64,000 bases of DNA from Thalassotalea ponticola (GCF_041379045.1 NZ_CP166871.1:1612001-1676000), one strand, 5' to 3'; numbered from the stretch's first letter, positions 56,742 through 64,000 are shown. Program-made: numbers and translations. Notes: generated by a model not told the origin, from the letters alone.

Positions 56742-57185
56742 ATGAGTATGTATCTATTGGTCGTATTTGCTATTTTTGTCGGTTGTGGCCTAGCGGCACA
56801 AGCCGGTATTAATTCACAATTGCGCAGTGGTTTGAGTACACCAATACAAGCGGCATTTATATCATTTTTAATTGGTACCATCATTCTTGGAATTATAGCG
56901 TTTTCGCAAAAGCAGCCCTGGTTTTCCAAACACGCAATGACCGAAATTCCATGGTGGGCTTGGTTAGGGGGCTTTTTAGGTGCGTTTAACATAGCGATGT
57001 CTATATTTTTAGCGCCTAAGTTAGGAGCCTTAACGCTAGCTGTGGCGATCGTTTGTGGTCAAGTTATTGCCTCGTTGATGTTTGATCATCACGGATGGTT
57101 AGGCTATCCCACAATCACACTAACACCACAACGGCTATTTGGTGCACTGTGCATTGTTGTAGGCGTAATTTTTGTAAGCAAGTAG
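56742..57185 (+). CDS. DMT-superfamily transporter, YdcZ/DUF606
   Basis: 147 residues with five membrane helices, half the size of EamA proteins and typical of the DUF606/YdcZ family. The start contains AAQAGINSQLRSGLSTPIQAAFISF, the family hallmark. The ATG at 56742 follows GGGGAG with correct spacing; an in-frame GTG at 56736 overlaps that site. Substrate unknown. Confidence 0.85.
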   Translation: MSMYLLVVFAIFVGCGLAAQAGINSQLRSGLSTPIQAAFISFLIGTIILGIIAFSQKQPWFSKHAMTEIPWWAWLGGFLGAFNIAMSIFLAPKLGALTLAVAIVCGQVIASLMFDHHGWLGYPTITLTPQRLFGALCIVVGVIFVSK

Positions 57186-57375
57186 GTCAATTAAAAGCAC
57201 CATTGTGTTTTGCAATCGACAAGTCACATATTGTGTTTATTATCCTTTACCCAGTCTTACTCAAGCTCGATCTACACAAGCGAGCACGGTATATGTCACA
57301 GTGCTCCTCACCAATTTATCCTGTTTAAGATGCTTTGCTTACTAATCGGTTTAATCCCATCTTGTCATGCGTTAC

Positions 57376-57792
57376 TTAGTTAATTGGCCGTTTTTTTAAT
57401 TCATTGATGGCTGCGGTAGCTAAAAAACCCGAACGCGTTTGATAGTTAGGGTTAGATGCAACCGTGTCATCTATTTTTTTAATTAATAAATCGGGTAGGG
57501 TAACGTTAATTTTATGACTTTTACCTAAGTACGGAGTCAAATCGATATCAACTACGGCCCAGACACCTCCGCGATACTCCATTTTACTGACATGTGATTC
57601 AAACGATGTGGCGCTGGGAATATCCTCGCCATACTCTACCAATAACGATAAGTGCGACTCGATAACCGCAAGTACTTTGTCGAGCGCTTGATCTATAGAT
57701 GTCGCTCTGCACTCACATCCGGGCATATCAACAACAACAACTTTGTAGTCATTTTTCTCAGGATTAAACATTAAAACAATAGGGAAGCGCAT
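57376..57792 (-). CDS. Orphan HicB-family antitoxin-like regulator
   Basis: 138 residues. The N-terminal ~65 residues are the HicB RNase-H-like fold with PGCECRATSIDQALDKVLAVIESHL, and the C-terminal ~45 are a ribbon-helix-helix (INVTLPDLLIKKIDDTVASNPNYQTRSGFLATAAINEL). No HicA toxin gene is found on either side, so it is an orphan. An array of 33-bp-spaced repeats lies 36-149 bp upstream of its start and is a plausible binding site for its RHH domain. Confidence 0.85.
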   Translation of the reverse strand: MRFPIVLMFNPEKNDYKVVVVDMPGCECRATSIDQALDKVLAVIESHLSLLVEYGEDIPSATSFESHVSKMEYRGGVWAVVDIDLTPYLGKSHKINVTLPDLLIKKIDDTVASNPNYQTRSGFLATAAINELKKRPIN

Positions 57793-57828
57793 AGGGTTTT
57801 ATTCTCATTTAAAATACAAATTCACGAT

Positions 57829-57941
57829 AACTCTAACAACCCCGATAGTAAAAATCAATACAACCCTGATAACTCCACGAGCAAGTTTGCATATAACTCT
57901 GATAACTCCTTAGTAGTACTTAACTGCAACCCTGATAACCC
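57829..57941 (-). repeat. Four operator-like doublets with exact 33-bp period
   Basis: Pairs of AACYC, 9 bp apart, begin at 57829/57838, 57862/57871, 57895/57904 and 57928/57937. Each 14-bp unit reads AACYC-N4-AACYC (N4 is TGAT in three of four), separated by 19-bp unrelated spacers. On the minus strand they sit directly upstream of the HicB gene. Confidence 0.85.
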
Positions 57942-57942
57942 T

Positions 57943-58660
57943 GTGGCAATGTAGGTGAACAGTTACCTACTCACAAAGTTATACAATTAAAAGAGTGTTG
58001 AATTTCCCCGTCAGCACGCGGGTAATTTGAACTAATTGATATATGACATTTCTATTTATCCACAACGTGACGATGGTAAGGGTTATTAGGGCCCTTTGTG
58101 GTTTCGAGATTAGACTTTGATGGTCAGCTGTATAACAGGGTGATCACGGATAAGTAGACTCGTTAACACATCGTATATTTTGTTGAGCAGTACAGGCCAA
58201 GTATTGCGCTGTTAAATAAAGCGAATTAGATTTATTAAAGTCAGTGAGGTTTGGACAGATGTTTTATTAAAAGAGGATTATGATGATATTGACAGCAGAT
58301 CGAAGAGATAAAATGCTTGTCATGTGAATAATTGAAACAGCCATCAGCGGCGCTCGCCGAGAAATTTGTACTAGCTAAACCGATAGCGTTAAAACTGTTG
58401 AATAAAGGTGACATTCTGTACCAATGCTCACAGGGGCTATGGCGAATCTTTGGCTAACGTTGATTGAGTAGCAAGGTCAGTGTGTAACGTGGCATAGTGG
58501 CCTTTTAGAGCGATGTTGTTGGTGACATGAATTAGTTTAACGAAATTATTACATTAGCAAATGAAATGACACCGGTTGAATAAAGTTGATCTGAATGTAT
58601 CTGAGGTTTAAGTGTTGAATATAGCATTGGTTGACGCTAGCCAGATGAGACTGGCGTCCG
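57943..58660. other. Long noncoding stretch before the tRNA-Pro fragment
   Basis: About 700 bp with no supported gene. A 41-codon TTG frame at 58332-58457 has coding-like sequence (LLNKGDILYQCSQGLWRIFG) but no clear family; it may be a gene remnant. A GCCAG / CTGGC hairpin lies at 58641-58656. Confidence 0.35.
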
Positions 58661-58664
58661 AGAT

Positions 58665-58692
58665 CAAAAAAGCCCTGACATTAGTCAGGGCT
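58665..58692 (-). terminator. Terminator of the original tRNA-Pro gene
   Basis: A perfect 9-bp stem (58671-58679 and 58684-58692) with loop ATTA; on the minus strand six T follow. It lies just 3' of the tRNA-Pro fragment and is evidently the native tRNA terminator. Confidence 0.85.
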
Positions 58693-58700
58693 CTTAAATA

Positions 58701-58745
58701 TGGTCGGGATAGCAGGACTTGAACCTGCGACCTCACGTCCCCCAG
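58701..58745 (-). other. 3' half of tRNA-Pro(GGG): left attachment site of an integrated element
   Basis: On the minus strand the 45 nt run from the anticodon loop (CTGGGGG) through the 3' anticodon stem, T arm (GCAGG/CCTGC) and acceptor 3' strand to the encoded CCA. The D arm and 5' half are absent; upstream is unrelated A+T-rich sequence. The break in the anticodon loop and the integrase gene 166 bp away mark this as one end (attL-like) of an integrative element. The intact tRNA should be at the other end, beyond 64,000. Confidence 0.85.
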
Positions 58746-58861
58746 TTTCAATTCTTCCTAAAGTGTAAATTTCACAATCAAACAAACCCAATATAAACAA
58801 GGGTTTATTGTTTTGTTGATATTTTCCATCTTGCGCATTTTTGCAAATCTTTGCATAAACG

Positions 58862-58898
58862 TGTGCGATATATGTGCGATGAGAATTAATTTAATTCT
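58862..58898. promoter_or_regulatory. Direct repeats and palindrome ahead of int
   Basis: TGTGCGAT occurs at 58862-58869 and 58873-58880 (11-bp period), followed by a 17-nt palindrome AGAATTAA-T-TTAATTCT at 58882-58898 that ends 13 bp before the int ATG. TTTGCA is also doubled at 58840 and 58850. These may be integrase arm-type sites or an int operator. Confidence 0.5.
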
Positions 58899-58911
58899 TA
58901 AGGTCGTCATT

Positions 58912-60462
58912 ATGTCAAAATCATTATCCGTTGCTATTTCAATATTAAGTCATAAAAACACAATCAAGCTCTTTGGTTGTCTCATATTCAATCCTTCGCG
59001 ATTAACTGAGCCTGCTCATAAAAAGATTCTGAATAAAATCGTTAAAGATTCAAAACTCTCTCCCGACCAGCTTGCCCAAATTGTCAATGACTGGTGGCAG
59101 GGGAAAACGGCATATATAGCAATAAATCATCAAAACATCTCTGGATTACAAGTACGACTGTATAAAGCTGATTTTAATAAGTCAGGTAAAAACATCAAGG
59201 CACTTAACGTTAACCAGCAAGGCAGTGTGTATTACCGTTATCGCAATAACGAGACACAAAAGCTAGTTTCAACCAAACTGGGACACTTCGATCCCGCATT
59301 ATTTTGTGACATAGTGAAAGCAGTAAAACAAATCAAAGCATCAAATGAATTGGGTATTCAGCTATTAACTAAATCAAAAAATCACTCAAAATCAAACGTT
59401 CCAACAATTACTTTGCATGAATTCCTTAAAGGGCGTTTTCTTGAAAAGAAGGTAGAGGAAAACCCTAAAACGGCTGACAAAAAGGTCAAGGTAGTAACGC
59501 GTTACTTTTCTAACTTACTGAAACTTAATATTAAAGAGGTAAACGCTGAAAAAATTAGAGCTTGGCTAAAATCTAAAGAACGAAAACTAACACAAAAACA
59601 AATAAATGCCGGAGAAAGCCGTTGGGTGTTAAAACCGTCAACACTCAAAGAGGCTATATGCACCATCCGCTCATGCGTTCAGCTTGCCAAAGAAGATGGT
59701 CTTATCAGTGATCATGATTTATATACACTGCCTAAATTTAAAATGGATAACGACATAATCCGGTATCTGTCAAAAGATGAAGAGCTTAGGTTGTATAAAG
59801 TCTTGAACCAAAGAAATCAACAAAAGTTAGAGCAACGGATAAGCACAATAGAGCACAGAAAAATGCGAGGCTTACCGACACCGCCAAATCTTGACGTATG
59901 TGCATTTGCCGATCATGTCACCCCCTTTATTATTCTGTTCAAAGAAACTGGTATACGCCCAGGTACGATAATGAACTCTAAGTGGACGGATATAGATATG
60001 GAAGCAAGGTTTTTCAGGATTCGAAAGTCCATAGATAAAAGGGCACTCGCCAATTTTGTACCACTAAACGATTTAGCGTTTTCAGTGATAACAGAATGGC
60101 GAAAACACCATATACACAAAGAGTGCAGGTTAAAGGTTGAAAACAGGAAAGATGCTTGGTTATTCCCATCTCCGCAAGATCCCAAACACCAACTAACATC
60201 GGTTAAGACAGCTTGGACAACGTTGATCAAACAGGCCAAAATTGAAAATTTTAGGTTTTACGATCTACGCCATGACTTCGCGTCAAAAGTCATGATGCAA
60301 ACGGGTAATATCTACTTGGTCAGCAACTTACTCAACCATCGCCAAGTTGAGACAACCAAACGCTACGCACACTTAATGGATGAATCCAAAATTAAAGCGG
60401 TTAAGTTACTCGATTTATATCGAGATAACTCAACGCTTCCGGATTTTCTGAAGAGCCGATAA
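58912..60462 (+). CDS. int: Tyrosine-family integrase
   Basis: 516 residues from ATG 58912, which follows AAGG; the frame is open to 58813 but without a ribosome site. Residues ~150-300 are the SAM-like core-binding domain; the C-terminal catalytic domain has Arg in GIRPGT, YDLRH (first His of HxxR replaced by Tyr), LNHRQ, and the nucleophile Tyr in KRYAHL. It catalyses site-specific integration at the tRNA-Pro fragment beside it. It is longer than typical phage integrases because of a ~140-residue N-terminal part with an Arm/DUF4102-like segment (GSVYYRYRNNETQ). Confidence 0.9.
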   Translation: MSKSLSVAISILSHKNTIKLFGCLIFNPSRLTEPAHKKILNKIVKDSKLSPDQLAQIVNDWWQGKTAYIAINHQNISGLQVRLYKADFNKSGKNIKALNVNQQGSVYYRYRNNETQKLVSTKLGHFDPALFCDIVKAVKQIKASNELGIQLLTKSKNHSKSNVPTITLHEFLKGRFLEKKVEENPKTADKKVKVVTRYFSNLLKLNIKEVNAEKIRAWLKSKERKLTQKQINAGESRWVLKPSTLKEAICTIRSCVQLAKEDGLISDHDLYTLPKFKMDNDIIRYLSKDEELRLYKVLNQRNQQKLEQRISTIEHRKMRGLPTPPNLDVCAFADHVTPFIILFKETGIRPGTIMNSKWTDIDMEARFFRIRKSIDKRALANFVPLNDLAFSVITEWRKHHIHKECRLKVENRKDAWLFPSPQDPKHQLTSVKTAWTTLIKQAKIENFRFYDLRHDFASKVMMQTGNIYLVSNLLNHRQVETTKRYAHLMDESKIKAVKLLDLYRDNSTLPDFLKSR

Positions 60463-60497
60463 CGATAACGGCTCTTCAATACAAAGTTATTACCTAT

Positions 60498-61325
60498 TTA
60501 GTAAACCGTAAATGGAATGCCGCGTTCATCCGGTTTAAAGCTGTAACTCTTAGGGGCTTTATCGTTTTCACTTAGCGAGCGCCCCTTAAGTACCGAAAAC
60601 TTGCGAATGGCTTTATTTTTATCAAAAGATAGAGCAATGGTCACATCGTTAATGATATCGAAATCCACTGAACCTAATACTGTCTGGTTTTTGGTAAGGT
60701 GATTTACGTAAATCACAGTTGTGCCGAGCGCTTTCAATTTTAAAAACATGGTAATTAATCCAGCGACGTCGTCGGCGTTGGAGATGTTGCTGCCAAAGCT
60801 ATTTGTTTTAAGGCTATCGATAACCACCACGTCATGCTTCGCCATCAACTGAAATAATTCATCGTCTTCATTGATGGTACAAATATTTGCCATCAGGCCG
60901 CCGCTAAATTCCCGATTTATGATACTGAAATTGTTATCCAATAATTGTTGTTGGGCGTTTGGTGCAAGTGACGTTATTTGTGAAAACCGTTGATTTATGT
61001 CATCTATTGGCAGTTCGCCGTCAAGTAGCAGTAACTTTTTAGGTGAGGGGACTGCTTCTTTAAAAAATTCCGTCCCTGTGGCTAGTGCAAAAATCAGCTT
61101 GTACAACCAATAGGTTTTACCTACTCCGTGTTGCCCAGCAATTTCAATTAAATCGCCAGTAGTGAAGTATTTACCCCAAAGCGGTTTTCTCGCAATCCCA
61201 CGTATCGCTTTAAATTCACCAAAGGATTTAGCGACGAGTGAGCCATAGCCATCAATCTCATTGGCATTACGAGTCGCCTGAACAGTGGCTTGTATTTCAT
61301 TTTCAAATAGATCGAGTTGCTTCAT
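60498..61325 (-). CDS. RepA-like AAA ATPase (AAA_25 type)
   Basis: 275 residues. Walker A is GQHGVGKT at residues 64-71, with Walker B-like LLLLDGE and VVVIDSL, and a sensor-like VIYVNHLTKN; the layout resembles RecA-fold RepA/RegA helicases of plasmids and islands. The ATG at 61325 follows AAGGA. It is convergent with int and divergent from the winged-helix gene across the hairpin-rich region, where it may act in replication initiation. Function inferred. Confidence 0.78.
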   Translation of the reverse strand: MKQLDLFENEIQATVQATRNANEIDGYGSLVAKSFGEFKAIRGIARKPLWGKYFTTGDLIEIAGQHGVGKTYWLYKLIFALATGTEFFKEAVPSPKKLLLLDGELPIDDINQRFSQITSLAPNAQQQLLDNNFSIINREFSGGLMANICTINEDDELFQLMAKHDVVVIDSLKTNSFGSNISNADDVAGLITMFLKLKALGTTVIYVNHLTKNQTVLGSVDFDIINDVTIALSFDKNKAIRKFSVLKGRSLSENDKAPKSYSFKPDERGIPFTVY

Positions 61326-61912
61326 AACATTCCTTGTTTTTGTTAAGTGTAAAAACACATAGATGCAACCCACGCGAATTTTTTTAAAACACGCACGCTT
61401 TTCGACCGCACTGTCCTTTAACTGCCCCCCTAAAGGGGGAAGTTAAAGGCATACTGCAAGTAATAAAAACAAGCATTGCAACGCAATTGCGTAAAAAGCA
61501 ATTTCGAAGAAATTAAACAAAAGCGGAAGCCTGAAAATATTGAAAATTATTTTAGGCGAGAGCATTTTGGCACAAAATATAAAAAAGCGCCCGAAGACAC
61601 CCTGCAAGTGTGGCGGAGCAAATGGGTTTTCGTTTTCACTCGCCTCTTGGCGTTAGAAAACACATTTGCTCCGCAACCGTAGGGCAGACGGAGGGCGCTG
61701 AATAAGCCATGTTTTTGGTGAAGCCAAAAGCGCTGTGGAAAGCGACGAGTCGCTTGCAGCAAGCAATGGTTTATTCAATACCATGAAATGGTAAAGGCGA
61801 TTTTAAAATCGCTTGTCTTTTGTTGATTGCCTGAAAGAAATCAATTGTTTGTCTTGTAATTCAAGACAATCCCCCTGTGACTCTCCTATGTATTATTAAA
61901 AGGAGCAAGTTT
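61326..61912. other. Hairpin-rich noncoding segment (candidate origin or structured RNA)
   Basis: 587 bp between divergent ATPase and winged-helix genes. Inverted repeats, in order: 61415-61423/61441-61449 (9 bp, with a CCCCC/GGGGG inner stem); AGCGCCC 61586/GGGCGCT 61693; inside it CCCT/AGGG, then 61613-61631/61656-61674 (18 of 19 bp) capped by CGCC-TCTT-GGCG; 61700-61710/61766-61776 (11 bp), enclosing TTTTGG/CCAAAA and AAGCGA-CGAG-TCGCTT; TACCAT/ATGGTA at 61779; a 16-bp palindrome at 61797-61812; TTGTCTTG/CAAGACAA at 61849-61869. No protein-coding frame is convincing. Confidence 0.75.
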
Positions 61913-62695
61913 ATGATTTATCATCAAGAGCGGGGGATACCGCAAAAATATCAAAAGTCGAATTCGACACAAGCACGCCACAATGCAAAGCAATATTCTT
62001 TATTGGATTGGATTTATCGTTTTGGTTTTACGTCGGTCTCAGTGATTGAGTTACTTTGGGACGTTGACCGTTCTGTTGTTAACCGAATGGTTAAACGACT
62101 AGTTAAAGATGATGTCATTAATGAAGTTGCCACCTATGCAACACGAGATAAACGTATATTTTTATTAAAGCCAAAAGCAGTACGAATGTTGGAAGAACTC
62201 CATAATGAACAGCTAAAATACAATATCAAGCCAAGTACCATCAATCCAAAATCAGTCACTCATGATCTTATAACTCAAGCTATCGTCGCTATAGGAATTC
62301 AGCAAGAGAAATACGCATTTTTCATTACTGAAAGAGAGCAAGAAAAAGATTCTAAAGGTAAAAAAAGAAGAGTGGATGCAATTTGTTATCAAGTGTCGGA
62401 CGATGACAATAATTCTGGCGAGGTTATCGCCATTGAAGTCGAATGCTCAAGTAAGACGATAATCCATCGCCTAGATTTATTGAGACGCTATAAACGAGCC
62501 ATTGAATCTGGCGAAAACTTCAACAAAGTGCTTGTATTTTCTCATAGAAGGAGATTTGTTAAAGATGCCGAGAGGGTAAACACTAAACTGATTGATAAGC
62601 CAGAGAATGAATTGGATCGTGAGTTTTTTTCACAGTCAATCAAATACATTTATAGCAAAGAACTCATTTCGATTCTCTATAATAAATTTTGGTAA
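61913..62695 (+). CDS. Winged-helix replication-relaxation-like protein
   Basis: 260 residues from ATG 61913, preceded by AAGGAG at 61900-61905. An N-terminal winged HTH (~25-90: LLDWIYRFGFTSVSVIELLWDVDRS) is followed by a region resembling the Replic_Relax family, with a nuclease-like core (RRVDAICYQ ... VIAIEVECSSKT; candidate D...E-x-E residues). Such proteins occur in plasmid and island replication or mobilisation modules. It is followed by a strong terminator. Confidence in the exact family is moderate. Confidence 0.65.
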   Translation: MIYHQERGIPQKYQKSNSTQARHNAKQYSLLDWIYRFGFTSVSVIELLWDVDRSVVNRMVKRLVKDDVINEVATYATRDKRIFLLKPKAVRMLEELHNEQLKYNIKPSTINPKSVTHDLITQAIVAIGIQQEKYAFFITEREQEKDSKGKKRRVDAICYQVSDDDNNSGEVIAIEVECSSKTIIHRLDLLRRYKRAIESGENFNKVLVFSHRRRFVKDAERVNTKLIDKPENELDREFFSQSIKYIYSKELISILYNKFW

Positions 62696-62722
62696 AATTT
62701 TACCAACATGACTTAGTAAATG

Positions 62723-62750
62723 AAATAAGCCGCTAACAAGCGGCTTATTT
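62723..62750 (+). terminator. Terminator of the winged-helix gene
   Basis: A perfect 12-bp stem (62723-62734 and 62739-62750) with loop AACA, 27 bp after the stop codon. Confidence 0.88.
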
Positions 62751-62954
62751 CGATGTTCTCTAATTTTAATCTATGTCCAGCTTATAACTGGGGGAACGAA
62801 TAACAGCGTACCGCCGAGACCGCTCTAGAGGCTAGGGTTCTGCGTACCTAGTTTTTAGTAGTGCCTAATTAAGGCCCCCGCTTGCAGCAGCGAGAAAGTA
62901 ATATCCAGTTATTTATATATAGATGCCGGACTGGGAAATTAATGCAGTTTCATT
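62751..62954. other. Noncoding segment with short palindromes
   Basis: About 200 bp between convergent genes. It holds CCAG/CTGG and CTCTAGAG palindromes and repeats the 11-mer CGCTTGCAGCA (62879-62889), which is also at 61751-61761 in the hairpin-rich segment. Confidence 0.4.
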
Positions 62955-62978
62955 AAAAAGGAGCCAATAACGGCTCCT
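62955..62978 (-). terminator. Terminator of the 129-aa orphan gene
   Basis: AGGAGCC / GGCTCCT stem (62959-62965 and 62972-62978); T-run on the minus strand. Confidence 0.75.
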
Positions 62979-62982
62979 GAGA

Positions 62983-63369
62983 TTAGTTTGTTTTACAATA
63001 ATTATCGTATGCTAATTGCCAATATGACTTGCTGATGTCGTTGAAAAACGCATCTTGGTTGAGTAAAAACACTTCTTTAAAGTCTTTAGTTGAAACATTA
63101 TCGATGCAGTATTGCTGTATTTCTTCAGCAAACACGTGCATAACGATGTCTAAACGCTCGAACACTAGATATTGGCATTGTAAGCCATCCGGCATTTTCT
63201 CTTGAAATGCTTTACTTAGACCAATGCCATTTATACCGAACGCGCCAATATGCAAATAAATGCCTTGCTTCGTGTCCGGCTGCCACAGCATAGCCACTCG
63301 CGCGGCATCATCCCACGGGGATTTGCTTCTGCGAGAGTAATTTTTGTAAAATTCGATCGTGTCGCTCAT
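62983..63369 (-). CDS. Hypothetical protein of the integrated element
   Basis: 128 residues from ATG 63369, preceded on the minus strand by AAAGGAAT; the frame is open 30 bp further. The product starts MSDTIEFYKNYSRRSKSPWDD and is acidic, with no membrane helix or known motif. A palindrome at 63454-63467 lies in its upstream region. Confidence 0.6.
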   Translation of the reverse strand: MSDTIEFYKNYSRRSKSPWDDAARVAMLWQPDTKQGIYLHIGAFGINGIGLSKAFQEKMPDGLQCQYLVFERLDIVMHVFAEEIQQYCIDNVSTKDFKEVFLLNQDAFFNDISKSYWQLAYDNYCKTN

Positions 63370-63453
63370 ATTAATTCCTTTAGTTATTGACCTTTCCAAT
63401 AACTAGCCTCGTTATGAGCGAAATTTACTAAACCGCGTAAAAGAGCAAAAGGC

Positions 63454-63467
63454 GATTGACGTCAATC
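63454..63467. promoter_or_regulatory. 14-bp perfect palindrome GATTGACGTCAATC
   Basis: A perfect inverted repeat 85 bp upstream of the orphan gene start at 63369, in its probable promoter region; a candidate operator. Confidence 0.45.
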
Positions 63468-63675
63468 TAATTGATACCTCCCTTAATTGATTTTTATTCG
63501 TGGGAGGGCGCTTTGTATCTCAATTCTGTGTTAATGAAACTAAGGGTTAAATGATCATATTCTTAGCTAATACCGTGTCGCACCAACTTGAAATACTTTA
63601 CGCACCATCAGAATACGCAATTTGGTAAAAATAAAAAAAATGAGATTATGCTAACTTTTTAAGTTTCTATTTGGT
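63468..63675. other. A+T-rich intergenic stretch
   Basis: About 200 bp between two minus-strand orphan genes; CCTCCC / GGGAGG arms at 63477 and 63502 with a long loop are the only structure noted. Confidence 0.3.
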
Positions 63676-63954
63676 TTACCAATCGTCAAAGCCTGAGCAA
63701 CTTGAGTCGAAAGAATCAAAACTGCTCGTGTTATCGAATGATGAATAGGAATTGTCGATTAAACAGGTTGAGTGCAGGCTATCATCCATTGAAGTAACAC
63801 CATAAGGATTACCGTTGATATCAACAGAGCCAACCATTGGCGTGCCATCAATATTAACACTAGGATCTGATGAACTAGTGATATCAGCATGGGTAGTTGC
63901 ACTAACATCAATAGAGCTAGATATACCACCAAATAAAAAATTGAACAATCCCAA
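63676..63954 (-). CDS. Ser/Asp-rich small protein of the integrated element
   Basis: 92 residues from a TTG start preceded by AAGGAAGG on the minus strand. A short hydrophobic start (GLFNFLFGGISSS) is followed by a disordered, acidic sequence: about a quarter serine, many Asp, two late Cys, ending SSCSGFDDW. No family recognised. The strong ribosome site supports it as a gene. Confidence 0.5.
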   Translation of the reverse strand: MGLFNFLFGGISSSIDVSATTHADITSSSDPSVNIDGTPMVGSVDINGNPYGVTSMDDSLHSTCLIDNSYSSFDNTSSFDSFDSSCSGFDDW

Positions 63955-64000
63955 AAATAACCTTCCTTCTTACAATAAGTTAACGTTTGCTTTCCTTTAC

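Larger units (their letters stand above)
58746..64000. mobile_element. Left part of a tRNA-Pro-integrated genomic element
   Basis: The element starts at the tRNA-Pro fragment and runs past the window edge. Its visible cargo is a tyrosine integrase, a RepA-like AAA ATPase, a long hairpin-rich noncoding segment, a Replic_Relax-like winged-helix protein and two orphan genes. Base composition is more A+T-rich than the upstream core. The set suggests an element with its own replication or mobilisation module rather than a plain phage remnant; no capsid, transposase or conjugation gene is visible here. Confidence 0.8.

Noticed and set aside
57829..57941. Possible mini CRISPR array (regular repeats with unique spacers)
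   Set aside because: Repeats are only 14 bp with 19-bp spacers and internal pentamer symmetry, no cas genes are in the window, and the position upstream of hicB fits an operator better.
57793..58200. Unannotated HicA toxin upstream of hicB
   Set aside because: No short frame here has the HicA pattern (conserved Gly and catalytic His); the space is filled by the repeat array.
58332..58457. 41-codon frame resembling a cyclic-nucleotide-binding (Crp-like) fragment
   Set aside because: The resemblance is limited to a GDILY-type string; too short to call a pseudogene.
58701..58745. Intact tRNA-Pro gene
   Set aside because: The D arm, 5' anticodon stem and 5' acceptor strand are missing; only the 3' half is present.
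61476..61762. Overlapping 68- and 71-codon frames on both strands in the hairpin-rich segment
   Set aside because: They mirror each other because of the long inverted repeats, have no ribosome site and no family character.
61326..62695. Retron or reverse-transcriptase-associated ncRNA
   Set aside because: The folded segment suggested it, but neither neighbour has reverse-transcriptase motifs (no YADD-like sequence).

Overview
The window reads as chromosome of a marine gammaproteobacterium of the order Alteromonadales, most like Colwelliaceae (Colwellia/Thalassotalea type). This rests on conserved gene orders (nudJ-mnmA-hflD-purB, cspD/clpS-clpA, infA-bpt-aat-trxB, ald/lrp-ftsK-lolA-rarA-crcB-serS, tusDCBE), a monomeric NADP isocitrate dehydrogenase, moderate A+T content and protein similarity recalled from memory. 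No database search was run.

Layout. 1-30,842 is mostly housekeeping core: purine synthesis, tRNA and rRNA modification, the TCA cycle, pyrimidine salvage (upp-uraA), cold shock and N-end-rule proteolysis (cspD, clpS-clpA, and the Bpt and Aat aminoacyl transferases that make ClpS substrates), thioredoxin reductase, Lrp with alanine dehydrogenase, cell division and outer-membrane lipoprotein transport (ftsK, lolA), fluoride export, seryl-tRNA synthetase, a two-subunit molybdenum hydroxylase, the Tus sulfur relay that feeds MnmA, YccA and Tag glycosylase.

30,984-40,647 holds four separate tRNA-Ser(UGA) genes, each with its own promoter and terminator. Accessory genes lie between them: a DUF2256 / FeS photolyase / ABC1 kinase / DUF393 group (probable light or UV response), a cystine transporter, a TetR regulator with a hydrolase, and a PAP2 phosphatase broken by one in-frame stop. 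40,921-43,635 encodes envelope proteins and a phosphoribosyltransferase. 43,636-48,000 is loosely packed with small same-strand orphan genes and attC-like inverted repeats, and looks like a decayed cassette-type region. 48,039-57,792 returns to a mixed core: nitroreductase, a MacAB-like exporter, asnS, a LEA14-like lipoprotein, a DMT transporter and an orphan HicB. The HicB gene is preceded by four operator-like repeats with an exact 33-bp period.

From about 58,746 to the right edge lies the left part of an integrative element. It begins at a severed 3' half of a tRNA-Pro(GGG) gene, followed by a tyrosine integrase, a RepA-like AAA ATPase, a winged-helix replication-relaxation-like protein and two orphan genes. 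Between the ATPase and the winged-helix gene is a roughly 590-bp noncoding segment packed with strong inverted repeats. It is the best candidate here for an undescribed cis-acting element (origin, transfer site or structured RNA).
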